Positions 1 through 7,169 of a stretch of DNA of 22,516 bases are shown one piece after another. Location of the stretch: positions 1 to 22,516 of the forward strand of contig CAZFLD010000067.1 of the NCBI GenBank assembly GCA_964519835.1. Reading direction: 5' to 3'. How positions within the stretch are numbered: the stretch's first letter is position 1; each line of letters opens with the position of its first letter. Made by a program: the position numbers and the translations under genes. Below the pieces are notes generated by a model. The model made no database searches. It was given only the letters and a program-made list of their open reading frames with translations, and was not told where the DNA came from. Source of the stretch: CAZFLD01 sp964519835 (GTDB lineage: Bacteria; Spirochaetota; Spirochaetia; DSM-27196; CAZFLD01).

Positions 1-304
1 GCGTCACCTGGACCTCGATGTCGAAGCTACGACCTGAGGTGTCGACGGCGGCGATGTCGAGAACGGCGGTCTTGAGCCATGAGGCATCCTTCGGGAGCTC
101 GGGATTGGTTACCGTGAGTTCGACCACCGTGGGCATGCGTGCGTCCGAGAGCACTGCGTTTACAAACGCGAGGAGTACATCCTGGGTGTGGCGACTCCCA
201 AAGACACGCTTGAAGAGAAAGTCGTTGGTCAGGCGGAGAGGGCCGATGTTGGCGGGTGCCGGTGAGTGATCTTTGCGGTGATTTAAATCGGTTTGGTGGT
301 TCAC
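1..304 (-). CDS. Rpn-family (PD-(D/E)XK) nuclease/transposase-like protein, N-terminal part, runs off window
   Basis: Translating the minus strand from GTG at 304 gives an open frame to the window edge. It contains the Rpn-like opening LTNDFLFKRVFGS, then a helix ending FVNAVLSDA, then VVELTVTNPELPKD and LDIAAVDTSGRSFDIEVQVT. This is the usual N-terminal pattern of PD-(D/E)XK nuclease-family transposases (Rpn, PF12784), in which the acidic residues of LD.. and DIE.Q are candidate catalytic positions. Rpn proteins are DNA endonucleases reported to promote RecA-independent recombination. No ATG precedes the conserved block, so the GTG start at 304 is a guess, and the roughly 20 residues before the block are not conserved-looking. 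The rest of the protein lies outside the window, so it cannot be judged intact. An unrelated C-terminal remnant of the same family lies just upstream. Confidence 0.6.
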   Translation of the reverse strand, partial: MNHQTDLNHRKDHSPAPANIGPLRLTNDFLFKRVFGSRHTQDVLLAFVNAVLSDARMPTVVELTVTNPELPKDASWLKTAVLDIAAVDTSGRSFDIEVQVT

Positions 305-489
305 ACCTAGTGTTACAGAAGAAAACGAAGCGGTGCTTCAAGGAAGGCCGCCCGTCCGGCACTCCGCTTGCGCCGACGGTAGAGAACGGTCTCACGTGGA
401 GTCGGGCGGAAAGTGGGGTTCACCGGTTGTCCGGCGTGATTCGGCCTATTTGCCTATCTCGGACGGTGCGATCCCTCCAATCGGGAGTT

Positions 490-870
490 TCACTCGGACG
501 CCGACAAGCCCTCGACCTCGTGCAAAGGCAACCCAGTGCCCTCAGCGACTTCCGCGGCCGACAGCCCCATCGCCAGCAGCCGCCACGCAGTTTCGATCGC
601 CTGACCGTGAGCTCCCTCACTGCGGCCTTCCTCCAGACCCTCGGCCCGACCCTCCCGCCGTGCCTCGTTGAGCTCGCCGGTGCGGTCCATCTGGTAGACT
701 TGTCGGGCCCAGGCCCAGCGGCGCTCCTGCGGGTCCTCGATCACCTTGTTGTATTCTTCATGCGCACGCCGAATTGCGTCGTCTTGTAGCAGAGATTCCA
801 TCTCTTCGTCGCTCATAATACCCTCCCTATCAATATAGCGCATCCACCGGCCGCGACGCCGGACATGCAC
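490..870 (-). pseudogene. C-terminal remnant of a second Rpn-family nuclease
   Basis: This 126-codon frame shows only the tail that typically follows the nuclease domain in Rpn proteins. There is an acidic/basic helix (EEMESLLQDDAIRRAHEEYN, VIEDPQERRWAWARQV), then the glycine-spaced charged stretch GRAEGLEEGRSEG, then a closing helix of the type LLAMGLSAAEVAEGTGL. That tail is common to the family, but the N-terminal PD-(D/E)XK domain, usually about 200 residues, is missing. The neighbouring minus-strand frames upstream (871-942) do not supply it. An internal ATG at 816 (MSDEEMES) could start a short product. It lies on the same strand as the Rpn N-terminal fragment at 1-304 but upstream of it, so these are two different genes. 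I read it as a decayed copy rather than a working gene. Confidence 0.5.
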
Positions 871-942
871 ACCCGGCCTTGAGCTGTTGCACGTAGAGTT
901 TGCTAGGTACGCAGGGCTCGGTCCGGCGAAGGCGGCGGGGAC

Positions 943-1728
943 CTAAACTGTCAACAACGATTCGAGGAGCTTCTCGTCGGCGCTGAGAATGTCGTGCCAC
1001 GAGACGTCGAGGTTCGTACAATCGTCGCAGACATGACCGTCTTGATGGAGGGACGAAGCCAGGGCGGCGATACAGGTGAACGCTGCCTCCAAGACCCGGG
1101 ATTTTGTCTCCTTGCGGCCGAAGCGCACGGCGATTGTCGTGATATAGCGGTCCGTGTCGTAGGGATCGGGCACGACTCCGTCTTTGGCCTTAGGGCTTGT
1201 GGAGAACTCTCGAGCGTGAGAAAAGCGCGGGTCATCGCGGGGTTCGAGTTCCGTCCGGGGGCCAAAAAAGCGACCGACGGACTCCCGCAGCTTGCGAGGG
1301 TTGCAGGTTTGTATCGTGAGGGACGCGCGGCGTGCCGCCTCGTGGAGCGCAGCAAGACCGTCGGCTACATTCTTGGACGACCAGATCTTCTCCGGAGGAG
1401 GAGACTCACCCCTTACTAATCCCCGAGGCGTGACGGAGCGATGCAGATCTCGGTGGGTCCATATCGCGAGAGAGATGGCGCTCCACTCGGTCGGGGGCTT
1501 CACGTCCGTGCGGAATGGATCAAGCCCGACGTAGACCGGCCCGAGTCCGGTGTTCACCCGCGCGGTGCCTGTTGTACCGTTCCCCGTGGGCGTCCGCCCA
1601 TTCTCGCCACCCGCGGGGCAATCCGCCGAACAGTCCCATACAATGCCCCCCTCCTGATCGATACAAAATAGCGGAGAGCGCTGCTGAAGACGACGGATGT
1701 GTGTTGTTCGGTCGACCGTACACAACAC
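943..1728 (-). CDS. hypothetical protein, 261 aa, unrecognised
   Basis: This is a long minus-strand frame with protein-like composition, particularly its C-terminal 130 residues. That part holds helix-like segments such as NVADGLAALHEAARRASLTI and VLEAAFTCIAALASSLHQDG, the strand-like RYITTIAVRFGRKE, and an acidic end DILSADEKLLESLLTV. I do not recognise a family. The N-terminal 100 residues contain several cysteines (FCIDQEGGIVWDCSADCP) but no regular zinc-binding spacing, and the GTG start at 1728 has no clear ribosome-binding site. Another minus-strand frame upstream (to about 2024) also reads in protein-like fashion for short stretches, so the gene may be 5'-truncated or frameshifted. It sits in a region rich in gene remnants. 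No function is proposed. Confidence 0.42.
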   Translation of the reverse strand: MLCTVDRTTHIRRLQQRSPLFCIDQEGGIVWDCSADCPAGGENGRTPTGNGTTGTARVNTGLGPVYVGLDPFRTDVKPPTEWSAISLAIWTHRDLHRSVTPRGLVRGESPPPEKIWSSKNVADGLAALHEAARRASLTIQTCNPRKLRESVGRFFGPRTELEPRDDPRFSHAREFSTSPKAKDGVVPDPYDTDRYITTIAVRFGRKETKSRVLEAAFTCIAALASSLHQDGHVCDDCTNLDVSWHDILSADEKLLESLLTV

Positions 1729-2185
1729 GGCGGGTGAACCTCCCCGTGTATCGGATCAAGGCCCGTGAAGAGCCCTTGACGGATGGCCGGGTACCGACCC
1801 GTTACGCAGCGCCGTCCGGCCCCGCGAAACAAACCGTGTAGCGATTTGCGCACTTCCGAAGCGAAATGTGTCGCCGACGTGCAGTCGACAAGCGGCCTTG
1901 GCGCCCGCTCGGCGGCTGGACGATGGCGACGAGCTCTCCGCCGGTCCGTAATTCTATCCAGAATAGTCATATATTCGACCGTTTCGATCTCCTCAGCGCT
2001 GGACCGCAAAACTGTTTCAAGCACGCGGAGTTGGCGCGGATTTCGCTAATTGGTTTTGTTATCGATTACTCATTGCAGGGGGGCCAGCTTCGCTTGCACC
2101 ACACACAGGGCATTACCCCGGACGGCCGCGCTACACCCGCCCCAACTCGCGCTATATTGGAAAGGCGATGACAAAGGAGACCCAA
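1729..2185. other. gene-poor stretch, no assignable feature
   Basis: Between the unrecognised 261-aa frame and the outer-membrane-type gene I find no convincing gene. Minus-strand frames here have short protein-like segments (for example VEYMTILDRITDR near 1960-1990) but none continues coherently. No tRNA cloverleaf, repeat array or strong promoter was seen. A TATATT at 2153-2158 has no matching -35 element. Confidence 0.4.
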
Positions 2186-3088
2186 ATGAAGCACAGCAAA
2201 TACCTTATCCGCCTAAGCGCAATTCTGCTGGTACTGCTCGCCGGTCCGGCAACGGCATTCGCCCAAACTCCTCTCCGGCCAACTCGGCACGATTCCGGCG
2301 TCCGATGGGGCTGAGCTGCGGGGTCGTCTGGCGGTGCAGTGGAACGATGAGTTGGCCACAAGTGCCCGGCTATTCATCGACAGCGATGCAAAAAAAGAAG
2401 AGATCGAGGGATTCGACGGGAGCCTTCTTGCGGCCACAACATCGATCCTTGAAATCTCGCTCCGCGCGATCGAGTATTCGTTCAACTTGGGCGACGCGCG
2501 GCTTGCCGCGTCCATCGGTGGGCGCTTCTATAGCGAGGCGGTGGACGAAGACGGGGTATTTGAGTTCGAGGCTGCAAACCAGCAATTCTCCAACACCTAC
2601 GGGCTGATGGTGTTCGGTCCCGACATCGGCGTGAGCTTCGACGTCGACCTCTCCCCCCTGGAAATCGGTGCAGACGTCTACTTCAGTCCGATCGGCTTCT
2701 ACCTCGTCGATCAGGAGATCTCGATTGCGCCGCTGATCAACGATACCGGGGTCGCCGCATCCGACGGACCGGCGTTTCTGCTCACCGATGCGCGCCTCGA
2801 TCTTGCCTTCTTTGATTTGGTGGGAGCTCAGGCCATCGTCCGCAGCGTTGGCTTTGACATCGACCTGTTCACGCTGGGACACGCGAGGGCAACTACGTCT
2901 TTGTTACCACGACATCGAGTGTTCGCAATACCGAGACCACCCTCGTCGGATCCCTCCTGTTGAGCCTCCAGGGCCTCGGCACCTTCGAAATCGGTGGCGG
3001 CTACCGTTGGTCGAGCTCATTCAACCTCAACACCGAGCAGACAAATACCATCGGTGAGCCGGTGTTTAGATTTAATCTGCGGATATGA
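2186..3088 (+). pseudogene. secreted/outer-membrane beta-barrel-like protein with two compensating frameshifts
   Basis: ATG at 2186 follows an AAAGGAGA ribosome-binding site (2173-2180) and starts a classic signal peptide: basic MKHSKYLIR, a hydrophobic core (LSAILLVLLAG), then PATAFAQ. In that frame translation stops at 2312-2314. From about 2275 the protein continues in the next frame as SGQLGTIPASDGAELRGRL, and reads well to about 2880 with alternating strand-like segments (DARLAASIGGRFYSE, GLMVFGPDIGVSFDVDLSP, IGADVYFSPIGFYL). It then returns to the first frame as EGNYVFVTTTSSVRNTE and ends FRFNLRI at 3088. The inferred product of about 300 residues looks like an outer-membrane barrel. 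The shifts are one extra base near 2265-2280 and one missing base near 2875-2890, and the overall length stays divisible by three. They are either two mutations or two consensus errors. I do not recognise a specific family. Confidence 0.6.
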
Positions 3089-3170
3089 GGTAGATCAATA
3101 AAACGCAATCCTTGCTTGCGCGGAAAGCTGAGCGCAATCCATATTGCGTGGGGTGGCTACGAGGCGCGGA

Positions 3171-3910
3171 TTTGGGTCCGACCTGCTGAACCGACGCTCC
3201 GTCATCTCCCAGAGCGCGAGTAGTAGTGCCATCCTTCCCGGCGTGGATGAGGACGGTTTCGATGATCCGGGTGCGTGTCAACAACCGGGGTGACTGAGGA
3301 AGGTGGTTTCGCCGACGACATGCCTACTGCCATTGAGCCTGAAGGCAACTCCGGCGATTACGTTATGCTTGCCTACAACAAGGCGCTGGGCGTTGGCGTG
3401 GAGTAGCTCATCGAGGAACCGCTCAAGGCACCACGGCGGACCTGTGCACCATGGAGGCAAACGGCGAGCTTGACGGGACCTACGACCGTTAATTCCTCAA
3501 CCTGTTCAACGCGGACGGTGCATTTGTTTACTTTCTACACTCGTTCCGGATCAACACAGACGACGCCGGGCGAACACAGAGCTTCGAGTAGCGCTTTTTT
3601 GTGTGGGACTTCGATCAGCAAAAGTACATCGAGTTTCCCATCGTCAACGTCCCCATTTAATATCTCTGTGAGCTACGGCACAAACGCCGCCGAGAGTCCC
3701 GAGCGCTCTCGAGAACGGATGCTCGAGCTCAATCAGGCTACGCTGTTTCTCGGCGGGACGTCCTTTGGTCCCGGATTGAGGGATCTTGGCGACGGCTTTT
3801 GGGGAGACGAAGTTCAGACCACCGGGTTCCAGCGCTTGTGGTTTACCGACCCCGATACGGGTCTCACCGTCGCCGGACAAGCTTTCCCTGACCTCGCCGA
3901 CGGGAATTGA
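3171..3910 (+). pseudogene. decayed gene for an unrecognised acidic, probably secreted protein
   Basis: Protein-like segments follow one another on the plus strand in changing frames. In order they are SSAILPGVDEDGFDDPG (about 3215-3290), GGFADDMPTAIEPEGNSGDY with LAYNKALGVGVE (to a TAG near 3404), GTTADLCTMEANGELDGTYD (about 3430-3488, then TAA), FLNLFNADGAFVYFLHSFRI with TDDAGRTQSFE (then TAG), FFVWDFDQQKYIEFPIVNVP (then TAA), and finally NISVSYGTNAAESP through LWFTDPDTGLTVAGQAF to a TGA at 3908. Each junction reads on naturally from the last. The pieces therefore look like one ancestral coding region with at least three in-frame stops and at least three frame changes. The aspartate/glycine-rich, aromatic-rich composition suggests an extracytoplasmic protein. 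No start or signal peptide is preserved, and no family could be named. Confidence 0.45.
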
Positions 3911-4075
3911 CACAGAGCGTCTCTGAGGGGCAGGTGATCGCTGTCTTGCCGGGTCCTGTCCTTCACCAAAAGTGGCAACGTTTGTTTTCTCTGCCCAACC
4001 TGTGGCAGAAGATGATCCTCTGCTTCAGTTTGTCGACTTGCTGGACTCAGGCGGCGCCGTTCGCAATTGCTTGTT

Positions 4076-4100
4076 CGTATACGTTAGACTAAACTTAGTC
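4076..4100 (+). promoter_or_regulatory. paired palindromes upstream of the toxin-antitoxin operon, candidate operator
   Basis: CGTATACG (4076-4083) is a perfect 8-bp palindrome. Three bases on, GACTAA-AC-TTAGTC (4087-4100) is a 6+6 inverted repeat ending one base before the antitoxin ATG at 4102. Phd/YefM-type antitoxins commonly autoregulate by binding short palindromes that overlap their own promoter and start, so this placement fits. The operator role is inferred from position only. Confidence 0.38.
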
Positions 4101-4101
4101 C

Positions 4102-4341
4102 ATGCCTATGGTGAACACTCATGAGGCCAAATCGCAGCTGTCACGAATCCTCGCGGCGGTAGAGCGGGGGGAGGAGTACATCATCGCCCGGGCCGGCCGG
4201 CCGGTGGCCAAGATCGTTCCACTCACTTTCCGCGACACGAGCCCTGGTCCCGGCACATGGCGCGGGCAAGTGACGATAGCCCCGGACTTCGATGCGCCGA
4301 TGCCGGAGATCGAGAGGCTATTCGCCGGCGGAGAGGACTGA
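4102..4341 (+). CDS. antitoxin, Phd/YefM family
   Basis: This 79-residue protein has the Phd/YefM layout. The DNA-binding N-terminus contains VNTHEAKSQLSRILAAVERG, followed by the signature strand EEYIIARAGRPVAKIVPL (about residues 24-41). A short C-terminal tail (PDFDAPMPEIERLFAGGED) matches the toxin-binding tails of antitoxins paired with PIN toxins. It neutralises the adjacent ribonuclease and probably represses the operon through the palindromes at 4076-4100. Two ATGs are possible (4102 and 4108) and neither has a strong ribosome-binding site. I kept the first, which leaves an unusually short gap to the candidate operator. Its TGA overlaps the toxin ATG by one base (4341), so the pair is translationally coupled. 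Both genes look intact in otherwise decayed surroundings. Confidence 0.87.
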   Translation: MPMVNTHEAKSQLSRILAAVERGEEYIIARAGRPVAKIVPLTFRDTSPGPGTWRGQVTIAPDFDAPMPEIERLFAGGED

Positions 4342-4718
4342 TGTTTCTGCTTGACACCCACGTGTTCCTCTGGTGGATGGTGGAGCCGGAAAGGCTCAGC
4401 GATAGAGTGTTCACACTTATCAAGGAGATGCCTGACTCGGTTTTCTTCAGTTCCGTGTCCGCGTGGGAAATCGCTATCAAGGCCTCCATCGGAAAGCTGT
4501 CGGGCGTGCCGCTATCGGATCTCGCCGGCTCCGTACAGAATCAGTGTTTTGTGTCGCTCTCGTTTAGCCTGGATCACGCAATTCAGGTCTACGGTCTGCC
4601 GCGCCGTCACTCCGACCCCTTCGACCGAGCGCTCGTCGCGCAAGCGCAGACGGAACGATGCAAGCTCATCACCAGCGATCTGCAGATCGCCGCGTACGAG
4701 GTCGACACGGTCTGGTAG
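4341..4718 (+). CDS. PIN-domain toxin, VapC-type ribonuclease
   Basis: This 125-residue PIN protein has the full acidic set expected of VapC-type Mg2+-dependent RNases. These are D5 in MFLLDTHVFLWW, E43 in SAWEIAIK, D92/D95 in SDPFDRALVAQA, and D113 in LITSDLQI. The spacing and length are typical of the subgroup with LLDTH..LWW openings that pairs with Phd/YefM antitoxins. Toxins of this family cleave RNA (often tRNA or rRNA) and arrest growth when the antitoxin is degraded; the substrate here cannot be read from sequence. The start is fixed by the one-base overlap with the antitoxin stop. I see no truncation or substitution of key residues, so the pair is probably functional. Confidence 0.88.
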   Translation: MFLLDTHVFLWWMVEPERLSDRVFTLIKEMPDSVFFSSVSAWEIAIKASIGKLSGVPLSDLAGSVQNQCFVSLSFSLDHAIQVYGLPRRHSDPFDRALVAQAQTERCKLITSDLQIAAYEVDTVW

Positions 4719-5209
4719 AGCGGGGCAGTAAACGCGGGCGGCAACGCCGGCCGCCGAGGGCTCGGCGACCCCGGCCGGCCGGAAACTGTCGCCCGCCGCT
4801 CACCGCCGCCTCGCTGTCGTCGCCTGCGATCCTGTTGGTCCGCACAAAGCCACAGCGCGGCGTCTCGACGTGCCGGCCGCAATGGCTGCGCGAAAAACCA
4901 CGGGAGCGGTTGTCTCGCCGATGTTTCGAAGACATCGCGTTACGCTCGGTGCTGTCACGAGTAAATGTGTTGTATGGATGTCCTGTTCAGAGGAGCTGTA
5001 CCGCGAGCCTGTACCGCGGCGTGACAAGTGGATTGCTCAGAGCGAGTGCCGTAAAACGGCCACGCCTCGAGTCAACAAAACAAGGGGACCTATCGACCGA
5101 CACTCGCGAACAGGAGCATCCCAATTACAAAGGCTTTTATCCGACCTCCTGAATGCAAAAGCGAACGGAGACTACACGGCACCAGCGGCGTGTGTCAATA
5201 CCCGGCTTT
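4719..5209. other. gene-poor stretch, no assignable feature
   Basis: No frame on either strand between the VapC-type gene and the Uma2 remnant reads as a recognisable protein. There are short GC-rich self-complementary runs such as CCGGCCGG, and a short direct repeat of CTGTACCGCG around 4997-5022. No terminator with a U-tract follows the toxin gene, and no insertion-sequence ends were found. Confidence 0.4.
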
Positions 5210-5479
5210 CTACCACACCTTCTTCAAATCGACCGTCGTATGCAGCCGCTCGGTCTTGAACTCGATGCTGTCCGTGTAGCGGCCGAGAGACTTGTAGATG
5301 CCGGCGGCATCCAAACGAAAGTCCTTCACGGTGTTGGCCTCGGGGTCGACGATCCAGTACTCGAGAACACCGGAGCGTTGGTAGAGATCTCTTTTAGGTG
5401 ATTTGTCTCTAGAGTTCGTGGATTCGTCCGTCGTCGGGAAAGTGGATGTAGTCTCCGTAGGTGGGCCTTCTACGGCCAT
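5210..5479 (-). pseudogene. Uma2-family endonuclease remnant, middle deleted
   Basis: Both ends of a Uma2 (PF05685, PD-(D/E)XK fold) protein are recognisable, but the centre is gone. The N-terminal piece starts MAVEGPPT (5479) and continues in a neighbouring frame as YGDYIHFPDDGRIHEL, stopping near 5409. This is the usual Uma2 opening before the IDGE motif. The C-terminal piece then resumes in the first frame: KRDLYQRSGVLEYWIVDPE, followed by VKDFRLDAAGIYKS and a short tail to the TAG at 5210. About 90-110 residues normally lie between these parts, including the VQPD..V strand and the E.LSPST motif with catalytic residues, and they are absent. The remnant has at least two frame changes and cannot encode an active nuclease. 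Uma2 genes are common accessory genes of unclear function. Confidence 0.66.
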
Positions 5480-5624
5480 CAGATACGGTGGCCACAGGAA
5501 GAGTATAGCGGACGGTCCCGACGACTACCGCGCCTACAAGTCGAACCCAGCGGCAATTGCTACAAGGGGATAGAGCTGCAGAAATCATCAAGAGAGGACA
5601 CGAATAGCCTTATATGATAGCGGA

Positions 5625-5850
5625 ATGCAGACCTTCGATTACAAAAAGCAGCTAAAGGAGTTCTACGGCGTGTCCAAAACCAAGCCTGCGATTGCCAATG
5701 TCCCCGCATTTCCGTCTCTCCTGGTGGACGGCACGGGGGACCATTTGCCACCGAACAAGCGACCTTCGCGAGATCTACCTGTCCGATGTTGGTAAGACCG
5801 CGCCGGAGCAACTCAAGACGGTGCTGAGGAAGAAGGTTCGACCCACATAG
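5625..5850 (+). pseudogene. GyrI-like small-molecule-binding domain protein remnant, middle deleted
   Basis: ATG at 5625 opens MQTFDYKKQLKEFYGVSKTK followed by PAIANVPAFPSLLVDGTGD. This is the characteristic beginning of GyrI-like (YjbR-associated/SOUL-fold type) proteins, which usually read FDYKKELKxLY..(K)P..VDVPxxxFLMIDGxGDP. After about 45 codons the frame breaks. In another frame the end of the same family follows: EIYLSDVGKTAPEQLKTVLR, then KKVRPT and TAG at 5848-5850, matching the typical HEIYLSDPRxTAPEKLKT ending. A full protein is about 200 residues and only about 70 codons survive, so roughly 120 central codons are missing. Like the Uma2 remnant 150 bp away, the lesion is an internal deletion that keeps both termini. 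The original role was probably ligand binding, and no function remains. Confidence 0.62.
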
Positions 5851-6190
5851 TCGCGCCTCTCGCTATCCCGCGTCTGCGCTCGGTCACCGCAGGGATGCGT
5901 TGCGGGACACGATCCACGCACGGCATCGGGAAGCGCCACTCCCCGCGGACAGATATACGCTCCGCGGTTTTATCTCTCGAGAGGTTCAGGAGGAGGGCGG
6001 ACTGACGCTCGATGAGCTAAAAGGAACGCGTACTACACGCCGTGGCATGCGTTGTACCGCCCGGCGATGATGCCGCTACCAAACGTTCCTGACGACCCGG
6101 TCCAAGGTGTCAATCGGCATCGTGTCCGGGCCATCATCATCGACTATTACGCGTGTATCTCTTTTGTCGATCACCAAGCAGGACGAATCA
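5851..6190. other. gene-poor stretch with short unrecognised coding-like fragments
   Basis: A plus-strand frame from about 5885 to a TGA at 6068-6070 reads HRRDALRDTIHARHREAPLP, then YTLRGFISREVQEEGGLTLD and ELKGTRTTRRG, which looks like protein but matches nothing I recognise. A further short plus-strand segment (about 6075-6180) contains VRAIIIDYYACISFVDHQAG. Neither has a start with a ribosome-binding site. They may be more debris of the same accessory region. No transposon ends or RNA genes were seen. Confidence 0.35.
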
Positions 6191-7048
6191 TCACGTCACT
6201 GGAGGAGACCCGGCAGCTCGGAACGCCGTGGGCGGCAGCCGGTGCCGTTTCTCAAACTCCCTGTAGAAATGGGAGAGAGCACGGAAACCCACCTCATAGG
6301 CAACCGATGCCACCGGCATGTCGGTCTGCTGCAAAAGCACACGGGCGTGGGCCACACGGTGGTCGTTCAACACTTTGCTAAACGTCTCGCCCGTCGCCGC
6401 CCGAAGCCAGCGGCAGAAACTCGTTCGTCTCAGACCCAGGTATGAGGCTACGTGGTCCTGGTCCACCTCCTCGTGGTAATGGTCGTGTAGCCAGTTCTGT
6501 AGCCGGCGAATGCGATCGCCGTTTTTTTTGCCTGCCGCGCCCAAACCGGATGCGCCGGAGATCGTCGACCAGTTCTCTTCCTCCGTCAGATTGGAGAGCA
6601 AATGAAGCAACGAAGCAAAGCGCCGTGATCCCTTCGCGGCCATGATCTCTTTGACCGCGTCTTGAGTGAGGGGTGAAGGGTGGCGAAGAACCAGCCCCTG
6701 GAGTGCCTTTTCGAGTAGCTGCGCCAAGGCTCGGTTCTCGGGCAAGTCCAGAAAGTCGTCACCAAAGATGCCCGGGTCGAATTGCACCACCGTTGCGGAG
6801 GCGCCGGCGTCGTTTCGAGCGGATCCGATAAAGCGGTGCGGGATGTTTGGCGCGAGGAAAAACAGCTCGCCTGAGGCGAACCCTGTGGTCGCCGCCGAGC
6901 ATTGCAACACGCCGTCCACGCCGTACACCACGGCAATCTCGGCCGCCTCGTGGAAGTGATAGGGGTGGGTCAGTTCTTTGAAGTGGTAACGGAAGGCCAG
7001 AAAGGACTCCCCCGGCAACACCGGTATGTACTCATAGGCGATTTGCAC
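6191..7048 (-). CDS. AraC-family transcriptional regulator (module A)
   Basis: The product is a cytoplasmic regulator with an N-terminal cupin sensor and a C-terminal AraC/XylS double helix-turn-helix. The cupin shows THPYHFHEAAEI (about residues 27-38), the H-x-H-x3-E pattern often used to bind ligand or metal, then GELFFLAPNIPHRF. The DNA-binding domain spans about 180-277: RRLQNWLHDHYHEEV, a first HTH around VASYLGLRRTSFCRWL, and the signature VASVAYEVGFRALSHFYREF. I chose GTG at 7048, giving 285 aa, because it begins just before the cupin. A longer frame to 7225 would overlap the divergent desaturase start. No strong ribosome-binding site supports any start. It probably controls the divergent desA-urodA operon, and possibly itself, through the inverted repeat at 7057-7074. 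Confidence 0.85.
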   Translation of the reverse strand: MQIAYEYIPVLPGESFLAFRYHFKELTHPYHFHEAAEIAVVYGVDGVLQCSAATTGFASGELFFLAPNIPHRFIGSARNDAGASATVVQFDPGIFGDDFLDLPENRALAQLLEKALQGLVLRHPSPLTQDAVKEIMAAKGSRRFASLLHLLSNLTEEENWSTISGASGLGAAGKKNGDRIRRLQNWLHDHYHEEVDQDHVASYLGLRRTSFCRWLRAATGETFSKVLNDHRVAHARVLLQQTDMPVASVAYEVGFRALSHFYREFEKRHRLPPTAFRAAGSPPVT

Positions 7049-7056
7049 ACTGTATA

Positions 7057-7074
7057 GTACCAGAAAAATGGTAC
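7057..7074. promoter_or_regulatory. inverted repeat between divergent araC A and desA, candidate operator
   Basis: GTACCA (7057-7062) and TGGTAC (7069-7074) form a perfect 6+6 inverted repeat separated by GAAAAA. It lies 9 bp from the preferred araC start and about 95 bp upstream of the desaturase GTG. A site here could govern both divergent genes. AraC-family proteins more often use direct repeats, so the binding protein is not certain. Confidence 0.35.
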
Positions 7075-7169
7075 CGATGATGGGAAAAAAGACACAAAAA
7101 GGGATAAGCGTGAAACTCTGCGGGGCGTCCCGCCGCCTCTCCTCTGCTATTCTATGCTCGGAGGGATAT

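Noticed and set aside
256..789. 177-aa plus-strand ORF
   Set aside because: Opposes the Rpn C-terminal remnant and has no protein-like signature.
3907..4092. 61-aa plus-strand ORF before the antitoxin
   Set aside because: No ribosome-binding site, unusual composition, and it covers the probable promoter region of the toxin-antitoxin operon.
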